NCBI RefSeq assembly: GCF_009176305.1
Contig: NZ_BLAJ01000001.1
Span: 1,178,001 to 1,242,000 of the forward strand
DNA length: 64,000 nt
Direction of reading: 5' to 3'
Origin: Martinezella dioscoreae
GTDB lineage: Bacteria; Pseudomonadota; Alphaproteobacteria; Rhizobiales; Rhizobiaceae
Within the stretch, counting starts at the first letter, position 1. Every line of letters starts with the position of its first letter. Under the pieces are notes generated by a model. That model worked only from the letters and a program-made list of their open reading frames with translations. It was not told the origin of the DNA and did not search any database. Below are positions 17,676 through 27,693 of the stretch, in pieces. Both the position numbers and the translations under genes were made by a program.

Positions 17676-20336
17676 ATGAGCGGTGTGAATGAAATCCGGT
17701 CGACCTTCCTCGACTATTTTAAGAAAAACGGCCACGAGATCGTGCCGTCGAGCCCGCTGGTGCCGCGCAACGATCCGACATTGATGTTTACCAATGCCGG
17801 CATGGTGCAGTTCAAGAACGTGTTCACCGGTCTGGAGCAGCGTCTCTATACGACGGCTTCGACGGCGCAGAAATGCGTTCGCGCCGGCGGCAAGCACAAC
17901 GACCTCGATAATGTCGGCTATACCGCGCGCCATCACACCTTCTTCGAGATGCTCGGCAACTTCTCCTTTGGCGACTATTTCAAGGAACGCGCCATCGAGC
18001 TTGCCTGGAACCTGATCACCAAGGAATTCGGCCTCGATGCCAAGCGCTTGCTTGTCACGGTCTATCATACCGATGACGACGCCTTTAACCTGTGGAAGAA
18101 GATCGCCGGCCTTTCCGACGACCGGATCATCCGCATCGCCACCAGCGACAATTTCTGGGCAATGGGCGATACCGGTCCTTGCGGTCCCTGTTCGGAAATC
18201 TTCTACGATCATGGCGATCATATCTGGGGCGGCCCTCCTGGCTCTCCGGAAGAAGACGGCGACCGCTTCATCGAGATCTGGAACCTCGTCTTCATGCAGT
18301 TCGAGCAGATCACAAAGGAGCAACGCGTCGACCTGCCGCGTCCGTCGATCGATACCGGCATGGGCCTCGAGCGCGTTGCCGCCGTGCTGCAAGGCAAGCA
18401 TGACAACTACGATATCGATCTCTTCCGCGCGCTGATCGAAGCCTCGGAAGAGGCAACGGGCGTCAAGGCTGAAGGCGAGCATCGCGCCAGCCATCGCGTC
18501 ATCGCCGATCATCTGCGTTCCTCCGCCTTCCTGATTGCCGATGGCGTGCTGCCGTCGAACGAAGGCCGCGGCTACGTGCTTCGCCGCATCATGCGCCGCG
18601 CCATGCGCCACGCGCAGCTGCTGGGTGCCAAGGAGCCGCTGATGTGGAAGCTGCTGCCGGCGCTGATCCAACAGATGGGCCGCGCCTATCCCGAGCTGGT
18701 TCGCGCCGAGGCGCTCACCTCCGAGACGCTGAAGCTCGAAGAAACCCGTTTCCGCAAGACGCTGGAACGTGGCCTGTCGCTGCTCAACGATGCCACTTCG
18801 GACCTGCATAAGGGCGACAGCCTGGACGGCGAGACTGCCTTCAAGCTCTACGACACCTATGGCTTCCCGCTCGACCTGACGCAGGACGCGCTGCGTGCCC
18901 GCGGCATCGGCGTCGATATTTCCAGCTTCACGGATGCGATGGAGCGCCAGAAGGCTGAAGCGCGCTCGCATTGGGCAGGCTCCGGCGACAAGGCGACCGA
19001 GACCATCTGGTTCGAGCTCAAGGAAAAGAATGGTGCCACTGAATTCCTGGGTTACGATACGGAATCTGCTGAAGGCGTGATCCAGGCGATCGTCAAGGGC
19101 GGTGTTGCAGTCGATAGCGCCTCTGCCGGCGACAAGGTGCAGATCATCGTCAACCAGACGCCATTCTATGGCGAATCCGGCGGCCAGATGGGCGATACCG
19201 GCGTGATATCAAGCGACCACGGCAAGCTCGCCGTCAACGACACCCAGAAGAAGGGCGAAGGCCTTTTCGTTCACAGCTCCGAGGTTTCCGAAGGCAAGAT
19301 CAAGGTCGGCGATGCCGTCGTCCTGACGGTCGATCATAACAGGCGCTCGCGCCTGCGCGCCAATCACTCCGCCACCCATTTGCTGCACGAAGCACTTCGC
19401 GAAGTGCTCGGCACCCACGTGGCGCAGAAGGGCTCGCTGGTCGCGCCAGAGCGTCTGCGTTTCGACGTTTCGCATCCCAAGCCGATGTCGGCTGAGGAGT
19501 TGAAGGTCGTCGAGGATATGGCCAACGAGATCGTCCTGCAGAACTCGCCGGTTACGACCCGCCTGATGAGCGTCGACGATGCGATCGCGGAAGGTGCGAT
19601 GGCATTGTTCGGCGAGAAGTATGGCGACGAGGTGCGCGTCGTATCGATGGGGCAGGGCGTGCGTGGGGCCAAGGCCGGCAAGCCCTACTCGGTCGAGCTT
19701 TGCGGCGGTACGCATGTCTCGGCCACCGGCCAGATCGGTCTCGTGCGTATTCTCGGCGAAAGCGCAGTTGGTGCCGGCGTACGCCGCATTGAAGCCGTCA
19801 CCGGTGAATCCGCGCGCGATTATCTCGCCGAACAGGACGATCGCGTGAAGAGCCTCGCCTCGGCGCTGAAGGTCCAGCCGGCCGACGTCGTCTCGCGCGT
19901 CGAAGCCTTGATGGACGAGCGCCGCAAGCTGGAACGCGAACTGGCTGACGCCAAGCGCAAGCTTGCCATGGGCGGCGGCCAGAGCGGTTCGGCCGATGCG
20001 GTACGGGACGTCAACGGTGTCAAGTTCCTGGGCAAGCCGGTTTCCGGCGTCGACCCCAAGGATCTCAAGGGCATGGCGGATGAAGCCAAGGCAGGTCTCG
20101 GTTCTGGCATCGTTGCGCTGATCGGCGTTTCGGATGATGGCAAGGCAAGCGCCGTCGTCGCTGTCACTGAAGATCTAGTCGGCCGCTTCAGCGCCGTCGA
20201 CCTCGTACGCGTCGCTTCGGCTGCGCTCGGCGGCAAGGGCGGCGGCGGCCGTCCCGACATGGCCCAGGCCGGCGGCCCAGATGGCGCCAAAGCTGATGAA
20301 GCCGTTGAGGCGATTGCGGCGGCGCTTGCCGGCTAA
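17676..20336 (+). CDS. alaS: Alanyl-tRNA synthetase
   Basis: An 886-residue class II synthetase of normal length. The aminoacylation core starts with [28 protein letters not shown] split over the N terminus and includes [10 protein letters not shown]. The editing domain has the zinc-type [16 protein letters not shown] and later CGGTHV, and the C-terminal C-Ala domain contains [12 protein letters not shown]. The ATG at 17676 is preceded by GAAGGG; a frame extension to 17637 is leader sequence. A terminator follows the stop. Confidence 0.97.
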   Translation: MSGVNEIRSTFLDYFKKNGHEIVPSSPLVPRNDPTLMFTNAGMVQFKNVFTGLEQRLYTTASTAQKCVRAGGKHNDLDNVGYTARHHTFFEMLGNFSFGDYFKERAIELAWNLITKEFGLDAKRLLVTVYHTDDDAFNLWKKIAGLSDDRIIRIATSDNFWAMGDTGPCGPCSEIFYDHGDHIWGGPPGSPEEDGDRFIEIWNLVFMQFEQITKEQRVDLPRPSIDTGMGLERVAAVLQGKHDNYDIDLFRALIEASEEATGVKAEGEHRASHRVIADHLRSSAFLIADGVLPSNEGRGYVLRRIMRRAMRHAQLLGAKEPLMWKLLPALIQQMGRAYPELVRAEALTSETLKLEETRFRKTLERGLSLLNDATSDLHKGDSLDGETAFKLYDTYGFPLDLTQDALRARGIGVDISSFTDAMERQKAEARSHWAGSGDKATETIWFELKEKNGATEFLGYDTESAEGVIQAIVKGGVAVDSASAGDKVQIIVNQTPFYGESGGQMGDTGVISSDHGKLAVNDTQKKGEGLFVHSSEVSEGKIKVGDAVVLTVDHNRRSRLRANHSATHLLHEALREVLGTHVAQKGSLVAPERLRFDVSHPKPMSAEELKVVEDMANEIVLQNSPVTTRLMSVDDAIAEGAMALFGEKYGDEVRVVSMGQGVRGAKAGKPYSVELCGGTHVSATGQIGLVRILGESAVGAGVRRIEAVTGESARDYLAEQDDRVKSLASALKVQPADVVSRVEALMDERRKLERELADAKRKLAMGGGQSGSADAVRDVNGVKFLGKPVSGVDPKDLKGMADEAKAGLGSGIVALIGVSDDGKASAVVAVTEDLVGRFSAVDLVRVASAALGGKGGGGRPDMAQAGGPDGAKADEAVEAIAAALAG

Positions 20337-20364
20337 GACGCTAATCTCCGATGGATAAACAAGG

Positions 20365-20394
20365 ATGGCGGATGCTTAGGTGTCCGCCATTTTT
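20365..20394 (+). terminator. Intrinsic terminator of alaS
   Basis: An 8-bp stem (ATGGCGGA 20365-20372 with TCCGCCAT 20383-20390) with a 10-nt loop, followed by TTTTCTTT. It sits 28 bp after the alaS stop. Confidence 0.8.
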
Positions 20395-20474
20395 CTTTGT
20401 CCGGACAACTCCGCAGGATTTGTCAAATCGGGTTATGCTCTTGTCGGGCCGATCGAATTTGCAAGAGGTTTGAT

Positions 20475-21326
20475 ATGAGTGGCGGAACGGCGTGGACGCT
20501 TTACGAGACCCGGCTGCGGCGGGTTTCGGCCTATATCCATGAGCATCTGGATGATGAGCTCGATATGGAAAAGCTCGCCGAGATCGCCTGCATGTCCAGC
20601 TATCACTGGCACAGGATCTATCGGGCGATCTATGGCGAGACGGCAGCGGCGAGCGTCAAGCGGCTGCGGCTGCACCGTGCTGCCGGCGATCTCGTCAACA
20701 CCCGTCTATCCGTCAGCGATATTGCAAAGCGGTCGGGCTATCCCAACCTCCAGTCGTTCAACCGCATCTTCAGATCCGTCTACGGCATGCCGCCGGCGCG
20801 ATATCGGAATGAGGGAAGCCATACGATCTTCGAACCCAGTACCCAAGGAAGGATCACGGTTATGTTCGACGTTACGCTTCGCACGATTTCCCGGATGTCA
20901 CTGATCGGTGTCGCCCATCGCGGCTCCTATATGCAGATCGGTCAGGCATTCGAAACACTCTTCGGCACCATCTTTGCTCGCGGCCTTGCCGCGCCTGACA
21001 TGCGCATGGTCGGCATCTATCTCGATGATCCCGATGCCGTGGAGGCAGAGAAGCTGCGGTCGTACGCCTGTGTCACCGCCGGTGAAAGCGTAACAGTCGA
21101 GGCGCCGCTGGAGCGCCGCTCTCTCGATGGTGGCGAATATGCCGTGCTGCGCCACAAAGGGCCTTACGCAAACATGCATAGGGCATATCAGTGGCTCTAT
21201 GCACAATGGCTGCCGGCCTCCGGGCGACAGCTGCGCGATACCGTCATGTTTGAAGAATATATCAACAATCCGCGCGACGTGCCGCCGACGGAGCTTCTGA
21301 CCGATATCTATATGCCGCTACAATAG
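20475..21326 (+). CDS. AraC-family regulator with GyrI-like effector domain
   Basis: A 283-residue protein. The N-terminal 110 residues hold the two AraC helix-turn-helix motifs (LAEIACMSSYHWHRIYRAIYG and ISDIAKRSGYPNLQSFNRIFR-type region). The C-terminal 160 residues form a GyrI-like/SOUL small-molecule-binding fold (RTISRMSLIGVAHRGSYMQIG, EYAVLRHKGPYANMHRAY). This order, DNA-binding domain first, is that of Rob/SoxS-like multidrug regulators. The ATG at 20475 has AAGAGG upstream. Targets are unknown; no drug pump is adjacent. Confidence 0.9.
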   Translation: MSGGTAWTLYETRLRRVSAYIHEHLDDELDMEKLAEIACMSSYHWHRIYRAIYGETAAASVKRLRLHRAAGDLVNTRLSVSDIAKRSGYPNLQSFNRIFRSVYGMPPARYRNEGSHTIFEPSTQGRITVMFDVTLRTISRMSLIGVAHRGSYMQIGQAFETLFGTIFARGLAAPDMRMVGIYLDDPDAVEAEKLRSYACVTAGESVTVEAPLERRSLDGGEYAVLRHKGPYANMHRAYQWLYAQWLPASGRQLRDTVMFEEYINNPRDVPPTELLTDIYMPLQ

Positions 21327-21334
21327 CGGCATAT
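21310..21334 (+). terminator. Stem-loop spanning the stop codon of the AraC-family gene
   Basis: A perfect 10-bp stem (ATATGCCGCT 21310-21319 with AGCGGCATAT 21325-21334, loop ACAAT) includes the TAG stop codon at 21324-21326. No T-run follows, so it may protect the 3' end or attenuate rather than act as a canonical terminator. Confidence 0.5.
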
Positions 21335-21372
21335 GACTTCGATCGAGGATTTCCTCTTAATGCCTTGTATTG

Positions 21373-21999
21373 TCAGGCATTGGCCGGCTTCGGCATAGCA
21401 GCATTGTCGATATCGTTGCCTCGGCGGTAGGCGTCGCGATCGCTGACCCTGGCCCAATAATCGATGAAGGCCTGGCGCTTCTCAATGGTGCCGAAATTGA
21501 GACCCCAGCCGACATGCGAACCGACATAGACGTCGGCGGCCGTAAAGCGGTCGCCGGCTATGAAGGGCGAGGCTGTGACCGCCTGTTCCAATGTATCGAA
21601 AACATGGTCCAGACTGCCGCAGCCCGCCATGCGCAGGCGTTCCGTCGGAATTTCAAAGCCGAGGGCGCGGTTGGTCACCGCCATCTCCATCGGGCCGGCG
21701 GCAAAGAACATCCAGCGGAAGTAGCGGCCGCGCTCGGCTGCTGTCGGGGCAAGACCTGCCTGCGGGAAGGTTTCCGCCAGATAGGCACAGATGGCCGCAC
21801 CCTCGGTGACGACCGTATCGCCATGCTTGATGGCGGGAACCTTTCCCATGGGATTTACCGCCAGATATTCAGGGGCCTTCATCGTCGTGCCAAAGTCGAG
21901 ATATTCGGTGCGATAGGGCTGGCCGATCTCCTCGAGCATCCAGCGGGCGATGCGTCCGCGCGACATCGGGTTGGTATAGAAAACGAGTTCTTCGGCCAT
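21373..21999 (-). CDS. Glutathione S-transferase
   Basis: A 208-residue cytosolic GST. The N-terminal thioredoxin-like half has FYTNPMSRGRIARWMLEEIG, the cis-Pro region NPMGKVPAIKHGD and the glutathione-contact TEGAAICAYLAE. The C-terminal helical half has PFIAGDRFTAADVYVGSHVGWG. The serine in NPMSRG is the likely catalytic residue, suggesting a beta/zeta-like class. The ATG at 21999 has GGGAGAGG upstream; the extension to 22053 lacks homology. The substrate cannot be told from sequence. Confidence 0.9.
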   Translation of the reverse strand: MAEELVFYTNPMSRGRIARWMLEEIGQPYRTEYLDFGTTMKAPEYLAVNPMGKVPAIKHGDTVVTEGAAICAYLAETFPQAGLAPTAAERGRYFRWMFFAAGPMEMAVTNRALGFEIPTERLRMAGCGSLDHVFDTLEQAVTASPFIAGDRFTAADVYVGSHVGWGLNFGTIEKRQAFIDYWARVSDRDAYRRGNDIDNAAMPKPANA

Positions 22000-22061
22000 C
22001 TGCCTCTCCCTTTTGCTGCAAGCATTTTTGTCACCGGTTCGCCCGGGCGGCAAGGTTCAGG

Positions 22062-22092
22062 GCAAAAGAAAACCCGGCGTTGAGGCCGGGTT
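22062..22092 (-). terminator. Intrinsic terminator of icd
   Basis: AACCCGGC (22071-22078) pairs with GCCGGGTT (22085-22092). Read on the minus strand the hairpin is followed by TTTTCTTTTG, a good T-run. It ends the icd transcript 27 bp after its stop. Confidence 0.8.
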
Positions 22093-22118
22093 CCCGTATC
22101 TGCTTATGCCGGCAAGGC

Positions 22119-23333
22119 TTAGGCAGCCATGGCCTTCTTGAGGTTCTCGTCGATCTTGTCGAGGAAAGCGGTGGTGGAGAGCCACGGCTGGTCGGGACCG
22201 ATCAGCAGTGCCAGGTCCTTGGTCATGTAGCCGGCTTCAACCGTGTCGACGCAAACCTTTTCGAGCGTGGAAGCGAACTTCGCGAGTTCGGCATTGTCGT
22301 CGAGCTTGGCGCGATGAGCGAGGCCGCGGGTCCAGGCGAAGATCGAGGCGATGGAGTTCGTCGAGGTTTCCTGACCCTTCTGGTGCTGGCGGTAGTGACG
22401 TGTCACCGTGCCGTGTGCGGCTTCGGCTTCGACCGTCTTGCCGTCCGGCGTGAGCAGAACGGAGGTCATCAGGCCAAGCGAGCCGAAGCCCTGGGCAACG
22501 GTGTCGGACTGGACGTCGCCGTCATAGTTCTTGCAGGCCCAGACGTAACCGCCGGACCATTTCAGGGCGGAGGCCACCATGTCGTCGATCAGGCGGTGTT
22601 CGTAGGTGATGCCGGCTTCATCGAACTGAGCCTTGAACTCGTTCTGGTAGACTTCTTCGAAGATGTCCTTGAAGCGGCCGTCATAGGCCTTGAGAATAGT
22701 GTTCTTGGTCGAGAGGTAGACCGGCCACTTGCGCATCAGGCCGTACATCATCGAGGCGCGGGCGAATTCGCGGATCGACTCGTCGAGGTTGTACATGGCC
22801 ATGGCAACGCCGGCGCCCGGAGCGTTGAAGACTTCCTTCTCGATGATCGTGCCGTCTTCGCCAACGAACTTGATGGTCAGCTTGCCCTTGCCGGGGAACT
22901 TGAAGTCGGTGGCGCGGTACTGGTCGCCGAAAGCGTGACGGCCAACGACGATCGGCTGCGTCCAGCCCGGAACCAGGCGCGGAACGTTCTTGCAGATGAT
23001 CGGCTCGCGGAAGATGACGCCGCCGAGAATGTTGCGGATCGTGCCGTTCGGGCTCTTCCACATTTCCTTGAGGTTGAATTCCTTCACGCGGGCTTCGTCC
23101 GGCGTGATCGTGGCGCACTTGATGCCGACGCCGTACTTCTTGATGGCGTTGGCGGCGTCAACGGTCACCTGGTCGTTGGTGGCGTCGCGGTTTTCGACCG
23201 AGAGGTCATAGTAGTCGATATCGATGTCGAGGTAGGGGAAGATCAGTTTTTCTTTGATGAGCTGCCAGATGATGCGAGTCATTTCGTCGCCATCGAGATC
23301 GGCAACGGGATTTGCGACCTTGATCTTCTTCAT
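22119..23333 (-). CDS. icd: NADP-dependent isocitrate dehydrogenase
   Basis: A 404-residue enzyme of the eukaryote-like NADP-IDH subfamily, which oxidatively decarboxylates isocitrate to 2-oxoglutarate in the TCA cycle. It begins [20 protein letters not shown]; the substrate-binding loop is [14 protein letters not shown], and the catalytic and metal region includes [28 protein letters not shown] split over the domain interface. [11 protein letters not shown] near the C terminus contacts NADP. Full length and intact; monocistronic with its own terminator. Confidence 0.97.
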   Translation of the reverse strand: MKKIKVANPVADLDGDEMTRIIWQLIKEKLIFPYLDIDIDYYDLSVENRDATNDQVTVDAANAIKKYGVGIKCATITPDEARVKEFNLKEMWKSPNGTIRNILGGVIFREPIICKNVPRLVPGWTQPIVVGRHAFGDQYRATDFKFPGKGKLTIKFVGEDGTIIEKEVFNAPGAGVAMAMYNLDESIREFARASMMYGLMRKWPVYLSTKNTILKAYDGRFKDIFEEVYQNEFKAQFDEAGITYEHRLIDDMVASALKWSGGYVWACKNYDGDVQSDTVAQGFGSLGLMTSVLLTPDGKTVEAEAAHGTVTRHYRQHQKGQETSTNSIASIFAWTRGLAHRAKLDDNAELAKFASTLEKVCVDTVEAGYMTKDLALLIGPDQPWLSTTAFLDKIDENLKKAMAA

Positions 23334-23555
23334 GCTTCTGCCTCGTTTAAGCTGATGGGACCCGATGGTCCTGTGGGTAATATGAAGTCCCGAGGGCTAT
23401 AGCACCGCAAGTGCGGAACGCAAAGCCGATAGAGCCTTCGGCATCGCGTTTTTGATCATTCGTGACATCACCCGCTTTTTGCAGTCCGGCCATTGCCAAA
23501 GCGATCCATGGGTCTAATGTCGCGCATGTTTTGCCTGCTGCCACGGAATCAAATC

Positions 23556-24161
23556 ATGCAGAAATTTGCCGCCTCCGCACTCGCCTTCACGCTTTTTCAG
23601 TTCTCGCTTGGCGCGCATATGGCGCTTGCGGCCGATGCGACGACGCCGGTCAAGGCCATCATGGACGCGACCGTCTCCAACTGGGCGGGCGGCGACAGCG
23701 ATTGGCAGGATATTTTCGGCGAGGACAAACTCAAGGATATCTATAGCAAGGATTTTGGAGCGAAATACCAGGCGGCGGCGCAATTTCCCGCCGCCGACGA
23801 GGATGGTATCTCGCCATTCGACTACGATGTCATCGTCAATGCGCAGGATGCGTGCCCGCTGGAGGACGTGAAGATTGCCGCGCAGCCGCCGAAGAACAAT
23901 GTGACGGAGGTGCTGGCGACCTTCAAGAAATCGACCTGTATGGGCTCCGACGCCGATTATCAGAAGGTGACCACGGTTCGTTTCGAGGTCATCGAAGAGG
24001 GTGGCAGGCCCGTGGTGGACGATATCGTCACCAACGACGACAACGGCAATCCGAGCTCACTCAAGAGCGTGATGGTGGATCTCGTCAAACAGCAGCAGCA
24101 ACAGCCGGCAGACCAGACGCAGCAGCCGTCGGATCAGAAGAAGCCCGCCAATCCGGAATAA
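23556..24161 (+). CDS. Exported conserved hypothetical protein
   Basis: A 201-residue protein with a Sec signal peptide (ASALAFTLFQFSLGAHMALA, cleavage near ALAADA). The mature part has a nuclear-transport-factor-2-like feel (AIMDATVSNWAGGDSDWQDIF, DIYSKDFGAKYQ) with two cysteines. It ends in a hydrophilic low-complexity tail of Gln, Pro, Asp and Lys. I do not recognise a named family. The ATG at 23556 begins a standard signal peptide; earlier in-frame ATGs at 23493 and 23517 would give an unusual N terminus. Confidence 0.75.
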   Translation: MQKFAASALAFTLFQFSLGAHMALAADATTPVKAIMDATVSNWAGGDSDWQDIFGEDKLKDIYSKDFGAKYQAAAQFPAADEDGISPFDYDVIVNAQDACPLEDVKIAAQPPKNNVTEVLATFKKSTCMGSDADYQKVTTVRFEVIEEGGRPVVDDIVTNDDNGNPSSLKSVMVDLVKQQQQQPADQTQQPSDQKKPANPE

Positions 24162-24248
24162 TCGGGCGGGATTCGTTCTGCCATTCAAGCGCAAAAACCT
24201 TGCCGATCGGCTGGCGTCTCGCTATTGCGACACCGGAATCAGGATATT

Positions 24249-24296
24249 GAGCATGATGTTCTCCGAAAACCGCTAACACTTTTCGGCATCATGCTC
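24249..24296. repeat. Rhizobial palindromic intergenic repeat
   Basis: GAGCATGATG (24249-24258) is inverted as CATCATGCTC (24287-24296), with inner arms CCGAAAA (24263-24269) and TTTTCGG (24280-24286). The wording GCATGAT...CCGAAAACCGCT...ACTTTTCGG...ATCATGC is that of the short palindromic repeats scattered in rhizobial genomes (RIME-like families). Located between the exported hypothetical gene and trmJ. Confidence 0.7.
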
Positions 24297-24337
24297 GAAT
24301 TAGCGCGATTGGTTTCGCGTGCGGAGATTTAGGCATC

Positions 24338-25180
24338 ATGGCAGGCACGAACAGCGAGCGTCAACTTCTGGCCGAAGGGCCGGCCATCATTCTGGTCGAG
24401 CCGCAGATGGGCGAAAATATCGGTATGGTGGCGCGCGCCATGGCGAATTTCGGCCTTGCCGAATTGCGCCTCGTCAATCCTCGCGACGGGTGGCCGAACG
24501 AGAGGGCACAGGCGACTGCCTCCAAGGCGGATCATATTATCGAGGCGACCAAGGTCTACGAGACGCTGGAGCAGGCGATCGCTGATCTCAATTTCGTCTA
24601 TGCGACAACCGCGCGGGAGCGGGATGGCTATAAGCCGGTGCGCTCGCCTGTCATCGCCGCCGAAACGCTCCGTACCAAATTCAAGGCGGGCGAGGGTACG
24701 GGCATTCTCTTCGGCAGGGAGCGCTGGGGCCTGACGAATGAGGAAGTGGCGCTGGCCGACGAGATCGTGACCTTTCCCGTCAATCCCGCCTTCGCCTCGC
24801 TGAACATCGCGCAGGCCGTGCTGTTGATGTCCTACGAATGGATGAAGTCGGGCATGGAGGATCTCGGCGATGTGCCTTTCCAGGCGATCGAGCAGCGGCC
24901 TTCGACGAAGGAGCAGCTTTTCGGTCTGTTCGACCAGCTCGAGGAAGCGCTGGATGCGCGCAATTATTTCCATCCTGCCGGGAAAAAGCCGAAAATGGTC
25001 GACAATCTCCGGGCCGTCCTCTCGCGTCGGGCCTTCACTGAACAGGAAATCAGCGTCTTGCGCGGGGTGATCTCGTCTCTCGACCGCTTCTCGCGGAAGT
25101 CTCCGCGCGGCAGCGGCTCGCATCCCCGATCCTCGAAAGCACCGAAGGAAGCTCCAAGCGATGACAGCAGCGGCGAATGA
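24338..25180 (+). CDS. trmJ: tRNA (cytidine/uridine-2'-O-)-methyltransferase TrmJ family
   Basis: A 280-residue SPOUT (SpoU) methyltransferase that 2'-O-methylates position 32 of tRNAs. Family motifs: [21 protein letters not shown] (motif 1), [13 protein letters not shown] (motif 2) and [19 protein letters not shown] (motif 3, the trefoil-knot SAM site). The C-terminal extension is rich in Ser, Arg and Pro. Its last 20 bases overlap the start of murI, so the two are likely co-translated. Confidence 0.9.
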   Translation: MAGTNSERQLLAEGPAIILVEPQMGENIGMVARAMANFGLAELRLVNPRDGWPNERAQATASKADHIIEATKVYETLEQAIADLNFVYATTARERDGYKPVRSPVIAAETLRTKFKAGEGTGILFGRERWGLTNEEVALADEIVTFPVNPAFASLNIAQAVLLMSYEWMKSGMEDLGDVPFQAIEQRPSTKEQLFGLFDQLEEALDARNYFHPAGKKPKMVDNLRAVLSRRAFTEQEISVLRGVISSLDRFSRKSPRGSGSHPRSSKAPKEAPSDDSSGE

Positions 25181-25961
25181 GCTGAAACCAATACTCGTTT
25201 TCGATTCAGGGATCGGCGGTTTGACGGTGTTGCGCGAAGCACGCGTGCTGATGCCGGAGCGGGGTTTCATCTATATCGCCGACGATGCCGCATTTCCCTA
25301 TGGCAGTTGGGAAGAAGCGGCGCTGAAGGAGCGCATCGTCGATCTCTTCGCACAGCTGCTCGTGCAATATGATCCGGAACTCTGCATCATCGCCTGCAAC
25401 ACGGCGTTCACGCTGGTCGGCGCCGCTCTTCGTGCCGCCTTTCCGCAGATGACCTTCGTCGGTACCGTGCCGGCGATCAAGCCAGCTGCGGAGCGCACAC
25501 GTTCAGGCCTCGTTTCGGTGCTGGCGACACCGGGCACCGTCAAGCGTGCCTACACGCGCGACCTGATCCAGTCCTTCGCCACGCAATGTCATGTCCGGCT
25601 TGTCGGATCGGAAAATCTGGCACGTCTGGCGGAGAGCTATATTCGCGGCGATGCAATTACAGACGAGGCCGTCATGACCGAGATCGATCAGTGCTTCGTC
25701 GAGATGGATGGCCGCAAGACCGATATCGTCGTGCTTGCCTGCACGCATTATCCCTTCATGGCCAATATCTTCCGCAGGCTTGCGCCCTGGCCGGTCGATT
25801 GGCTCGATCCGGCTGAAGCCATCGCAAGACGCGCTCGCAGCCTTGTGCCGGAGGTGGCCGATGCTGTGCATCCCGACAATTTCGACTTTGCGGTGTTTAC
25901 CTCCGGGGCACCGGATTTTCCCACGCGCCGGCTGATGCAGGGTTTTGGACTCAAGGCTTGA
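25161..25961 (+). CDS. murI: Glutamate racemase
   Basis: A 266-residue enzyme that makes D-glutamate for peptidoglycan. Both catalytic cysteines are present: IACNTAFT in the N-terminal half and [10 protein letters not shown] in the C-terminal half, together with [15 protein letters not shown] and the FPYG block in [13 protein letters not shown]. Start ATG at 25161 inside the trmJ 3' end with GGAAG upstream. The stop overlaps the start of the GNAT gene, suggesting a trmJ-murI-GNAT transcription unit. Confidence 0.95.
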   Translation: MTAAANELKPILVFDSGIGGLTVLREARVLMPERGFIYIADDAAFPYGSWEEAALKERIVDLFAQLLVQYDPELCIIACNTAFTLVGAALRAAFPQMTFVGTVPAIKPAAERTRSGLVSVLATPGTVKRAYTRDLIQSFATQCHVRLVGSENLARLAESYIRGDAITDEAVMTEIDQCFVEMDGRKTDIVVLACTHYPFMANIFRRLAPWPVDWLDPAEAIARRARSLVPEVADAVHPDNFDFAVFTSGAPDFPTRRLMQGFGLKA

Positions 25962-26431
25962 TGATGAAAGACAAGGTTTCGCTGCGAAAACTCGATCTCG
26001 CGGATATGCCGGCCGCGGCCGCTGTCCATCGCTCTTCCTTCAACGAGCGGCTGCCGACGCTTGCCGGGCTCCATACGCCGGAAGAAGATGTTGGCTTCTG
26101 GAGTGCTGTCGTTTTCAAAGATTGCGAAATTTGGGGTGCGGAAGAGGAGGGCGGTCGTCTCGTCGGCGTCATCGCCTTCCTCGAGGATTGGATCGACCAA
26201 CTTTACGTGTTGCCTGAGGCGCAAGGGCGCGGCATCGGCAGCCGGCTTCTCGATATCGCCAAGTCAGCCTATCCGCAGCTCTCGCTCTGGACGTTCCAGA
26301 GAAATGAGCCGGCGCGCCGCTTTTACTTAAAGCACGGCTTCTTCGTGGTTGACGAGTCGGATGGGGCAGGCAATGAGGAAAAGGAGCCGGATGTGCTTTA
26401 CAAGTGGGAGGCACGCTTGCACCGGTTGTAA
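25961..26431 (+). CDS. GNAT-family N-acetyltransferase
   Basis: A 156-residue acetyltransferase with the CoA-binding signature LYVLPEAQGRGIGSRLLDIA (R/Q-x-x-G-x-G/A) and the later FYLKHGFFVVDE block. The start ATG at 25961 overlaps the murI stop (TGATG). The acceptor substrate is unknown; adjacency to cell-wall gene murI is suggestive of nothing specific. No truncation. Confidence 0.88.
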   Translation: MMKDKVSLRKLDLADMPAAAAVHRSSFNERLPTLAGLHTPEEDVGFWSAVVFKDCEIWGAEEEGGRLVGVIAFLEDWIDQLYVLPEAQGRGIGSRLLDIAKSAYPQLSLWTFQRNEPARRFYLKHGFFVVDESDGAGNEEKEPDVLYKWEARLHRL

Positions 26432-26516
26432 TGCAGGATTGGGCTGAGCGGCGGAATATTGGGAGGACGATATTTGATGTCTTTTGAGATTGATTGCAGT
26501 GTTGTCGGGGCAAGCC

Positions 26517-27662
26517 ATGCGTCTGCGTGAGTGCCACAATTTCCATGATTTTCGCCTTCTCGCGAAGAAGCGTCTTCCCGGTCCGATCTTCAACTATATC
26601 GACGGCGCTGCCGACGATGAGGTGACGCTGCGGCGGAACACGACGAGCTTCGAAAGCTGCGATCTCGTTCCCAACGTCCTGCGTGGGGTCAGCGAGATTG
26701 ACATGTCTGTCACTGTCATGGGGCAAAAGCTCGCGACACCCTTCTATTGCTCGCCGACGGCGCTGCAGCGGCTCTTCCATCATCAGGGCGAGAATGCGGT
26801 TGCAGCCGCCGCCTCTTCGCTCGGCACCATGTTCGGCGTCTCCTCGCTCGGCACCGTCAGTCTTGAGGAAATCCGCAAGAAGCATGCGGGACCGCAGGTC
26901 TACCAGTTCTATTTCCACAGGGATCGTGGCCTGAATCGGGCAATGATGGAGCGGGCGAAGGAAGCCGGCGTCAACGTCATGATGCTGACGGTCGACAGCA
27001 TTACCGGCGGCAATCGCGAGCGCGATCTTCGCACGGGGTTTTCCATTCCTTTCAAGCTCAATCTGGCCGGGATCACCCAATTCGCCATCAAGCCCGCTTG
27101 GGCGCTGAACTACGTGACCCACGAGAAGTTCCGCCTGCCGCAGCTCGATGAGCATGTCGACATGAGCGGTGGTGCGATGTCGATCGGAAAGTATTTCACC
27201 GAAATGCTCGATCCGTCCATGAACTGGAATGACGTCGCCGAAATGGTGAAGCACTGGAACGGGCAGTTCTGCCTGAAGGGCATCATGTCGGTCGAGGATG
27301 CCAAGCGTGCTGTCGATATCGGATGCACCGGCATCGTGCTGTCGAACCATGGCGGCCGGCAATTGGATGGCTCGCGCTCGGCATTCGATCAACTGGCGGA
27401 GATCGTCGATGCCGTCGGCCATCGCATCGATGTGATGATGGATGGTGGCGTCCAGCGCGGCACGCATGTGCTGAAGGCTCTGTCGCTCGGCGCCAAGGCC
27501 GTTGGCCTCGGCCGCTTCTATCTCTATCCGCTGGCCGCTGCCGGTCAGGCGGGCGTGGAGCGGGCGCTCAGGCATTTGCGTACCGAAGTCGAACGCGACA
27601 TGAAGCTGATGGGCTGCACATCGGTCAGCCAGCTGTCGCGGGCCAATCTGCGCTTCAGATAG
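26517..27662 (+). CDS. lldD: FMN-dependent L-lactate dehydrogenase (alpha-hydroxy-acid oxidase family)
   Basis: A 381-residue flavoenzyme, the usual LldD length, that oxidises L-lactate to pyruvate and passes electrons to the respiratory chain. FMN and substrate motifs: FNYIDGAADDE, SPTALQRLFH, YQFYFHRDRG, FCLKGIMSVEDA (FMN lysine), and the catalytic histidine in SNHGGRQLDGSRS. The ATG at 26517 starts the conserved MRLRECHNFHDFR; an earlier ATG at 26484 is less likely. No lactate permease or regulator is adjacent; a related 2-hydroxy acid substrate is possible. Confidence 0.88.
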   Translation: MRLRECHNFHDFRLLAKKRLPGPIFNYIDGAADDEVTLRRNTTSFESCDLVPNVLRGVSEIDMSVTVMGQKLATPFYCSPTALQRLFHHQGENAVAAAASSLGTMFGVSSLGTVSLEEIRKKHAGPQVYQFYFHRDRGLNRAMMERAKEAGVNVMMLTVDSITGGNRERDLRTGFSIPFKLNLAGITQFAIKPAWALNYVTHEKFRLPQLDEHVDMSGGAMSIGKYFTEMLDPSMNWNDVAEMVKHWNGQFCLKGIMSVEDAKRAVDIGCTGIVLSNHGGRQLDGSRSAFDQLAEIVDAVGHRIDVMMDGGVQRGTHVLKALSLGAKAVGLGRFYLYPLAAAGQAGVERALRHLRTEVERDMKLMGCTSVSQLSRANLRFR

Positions 27663-27693
27663 ACTGGTAAGTGCCGACGGTCAGGGGAGCTTC

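Noticed and set aside
22080..23402. Plus-strand open frame opposite icd
   Set aside because: Fully antisense to intact icd; a GC-rich codon shadow.
26169..27575. Minus-strand open frame opposite lldD
   Set aside because: Antisense shadow of a conserved gene; no recognisable domain.
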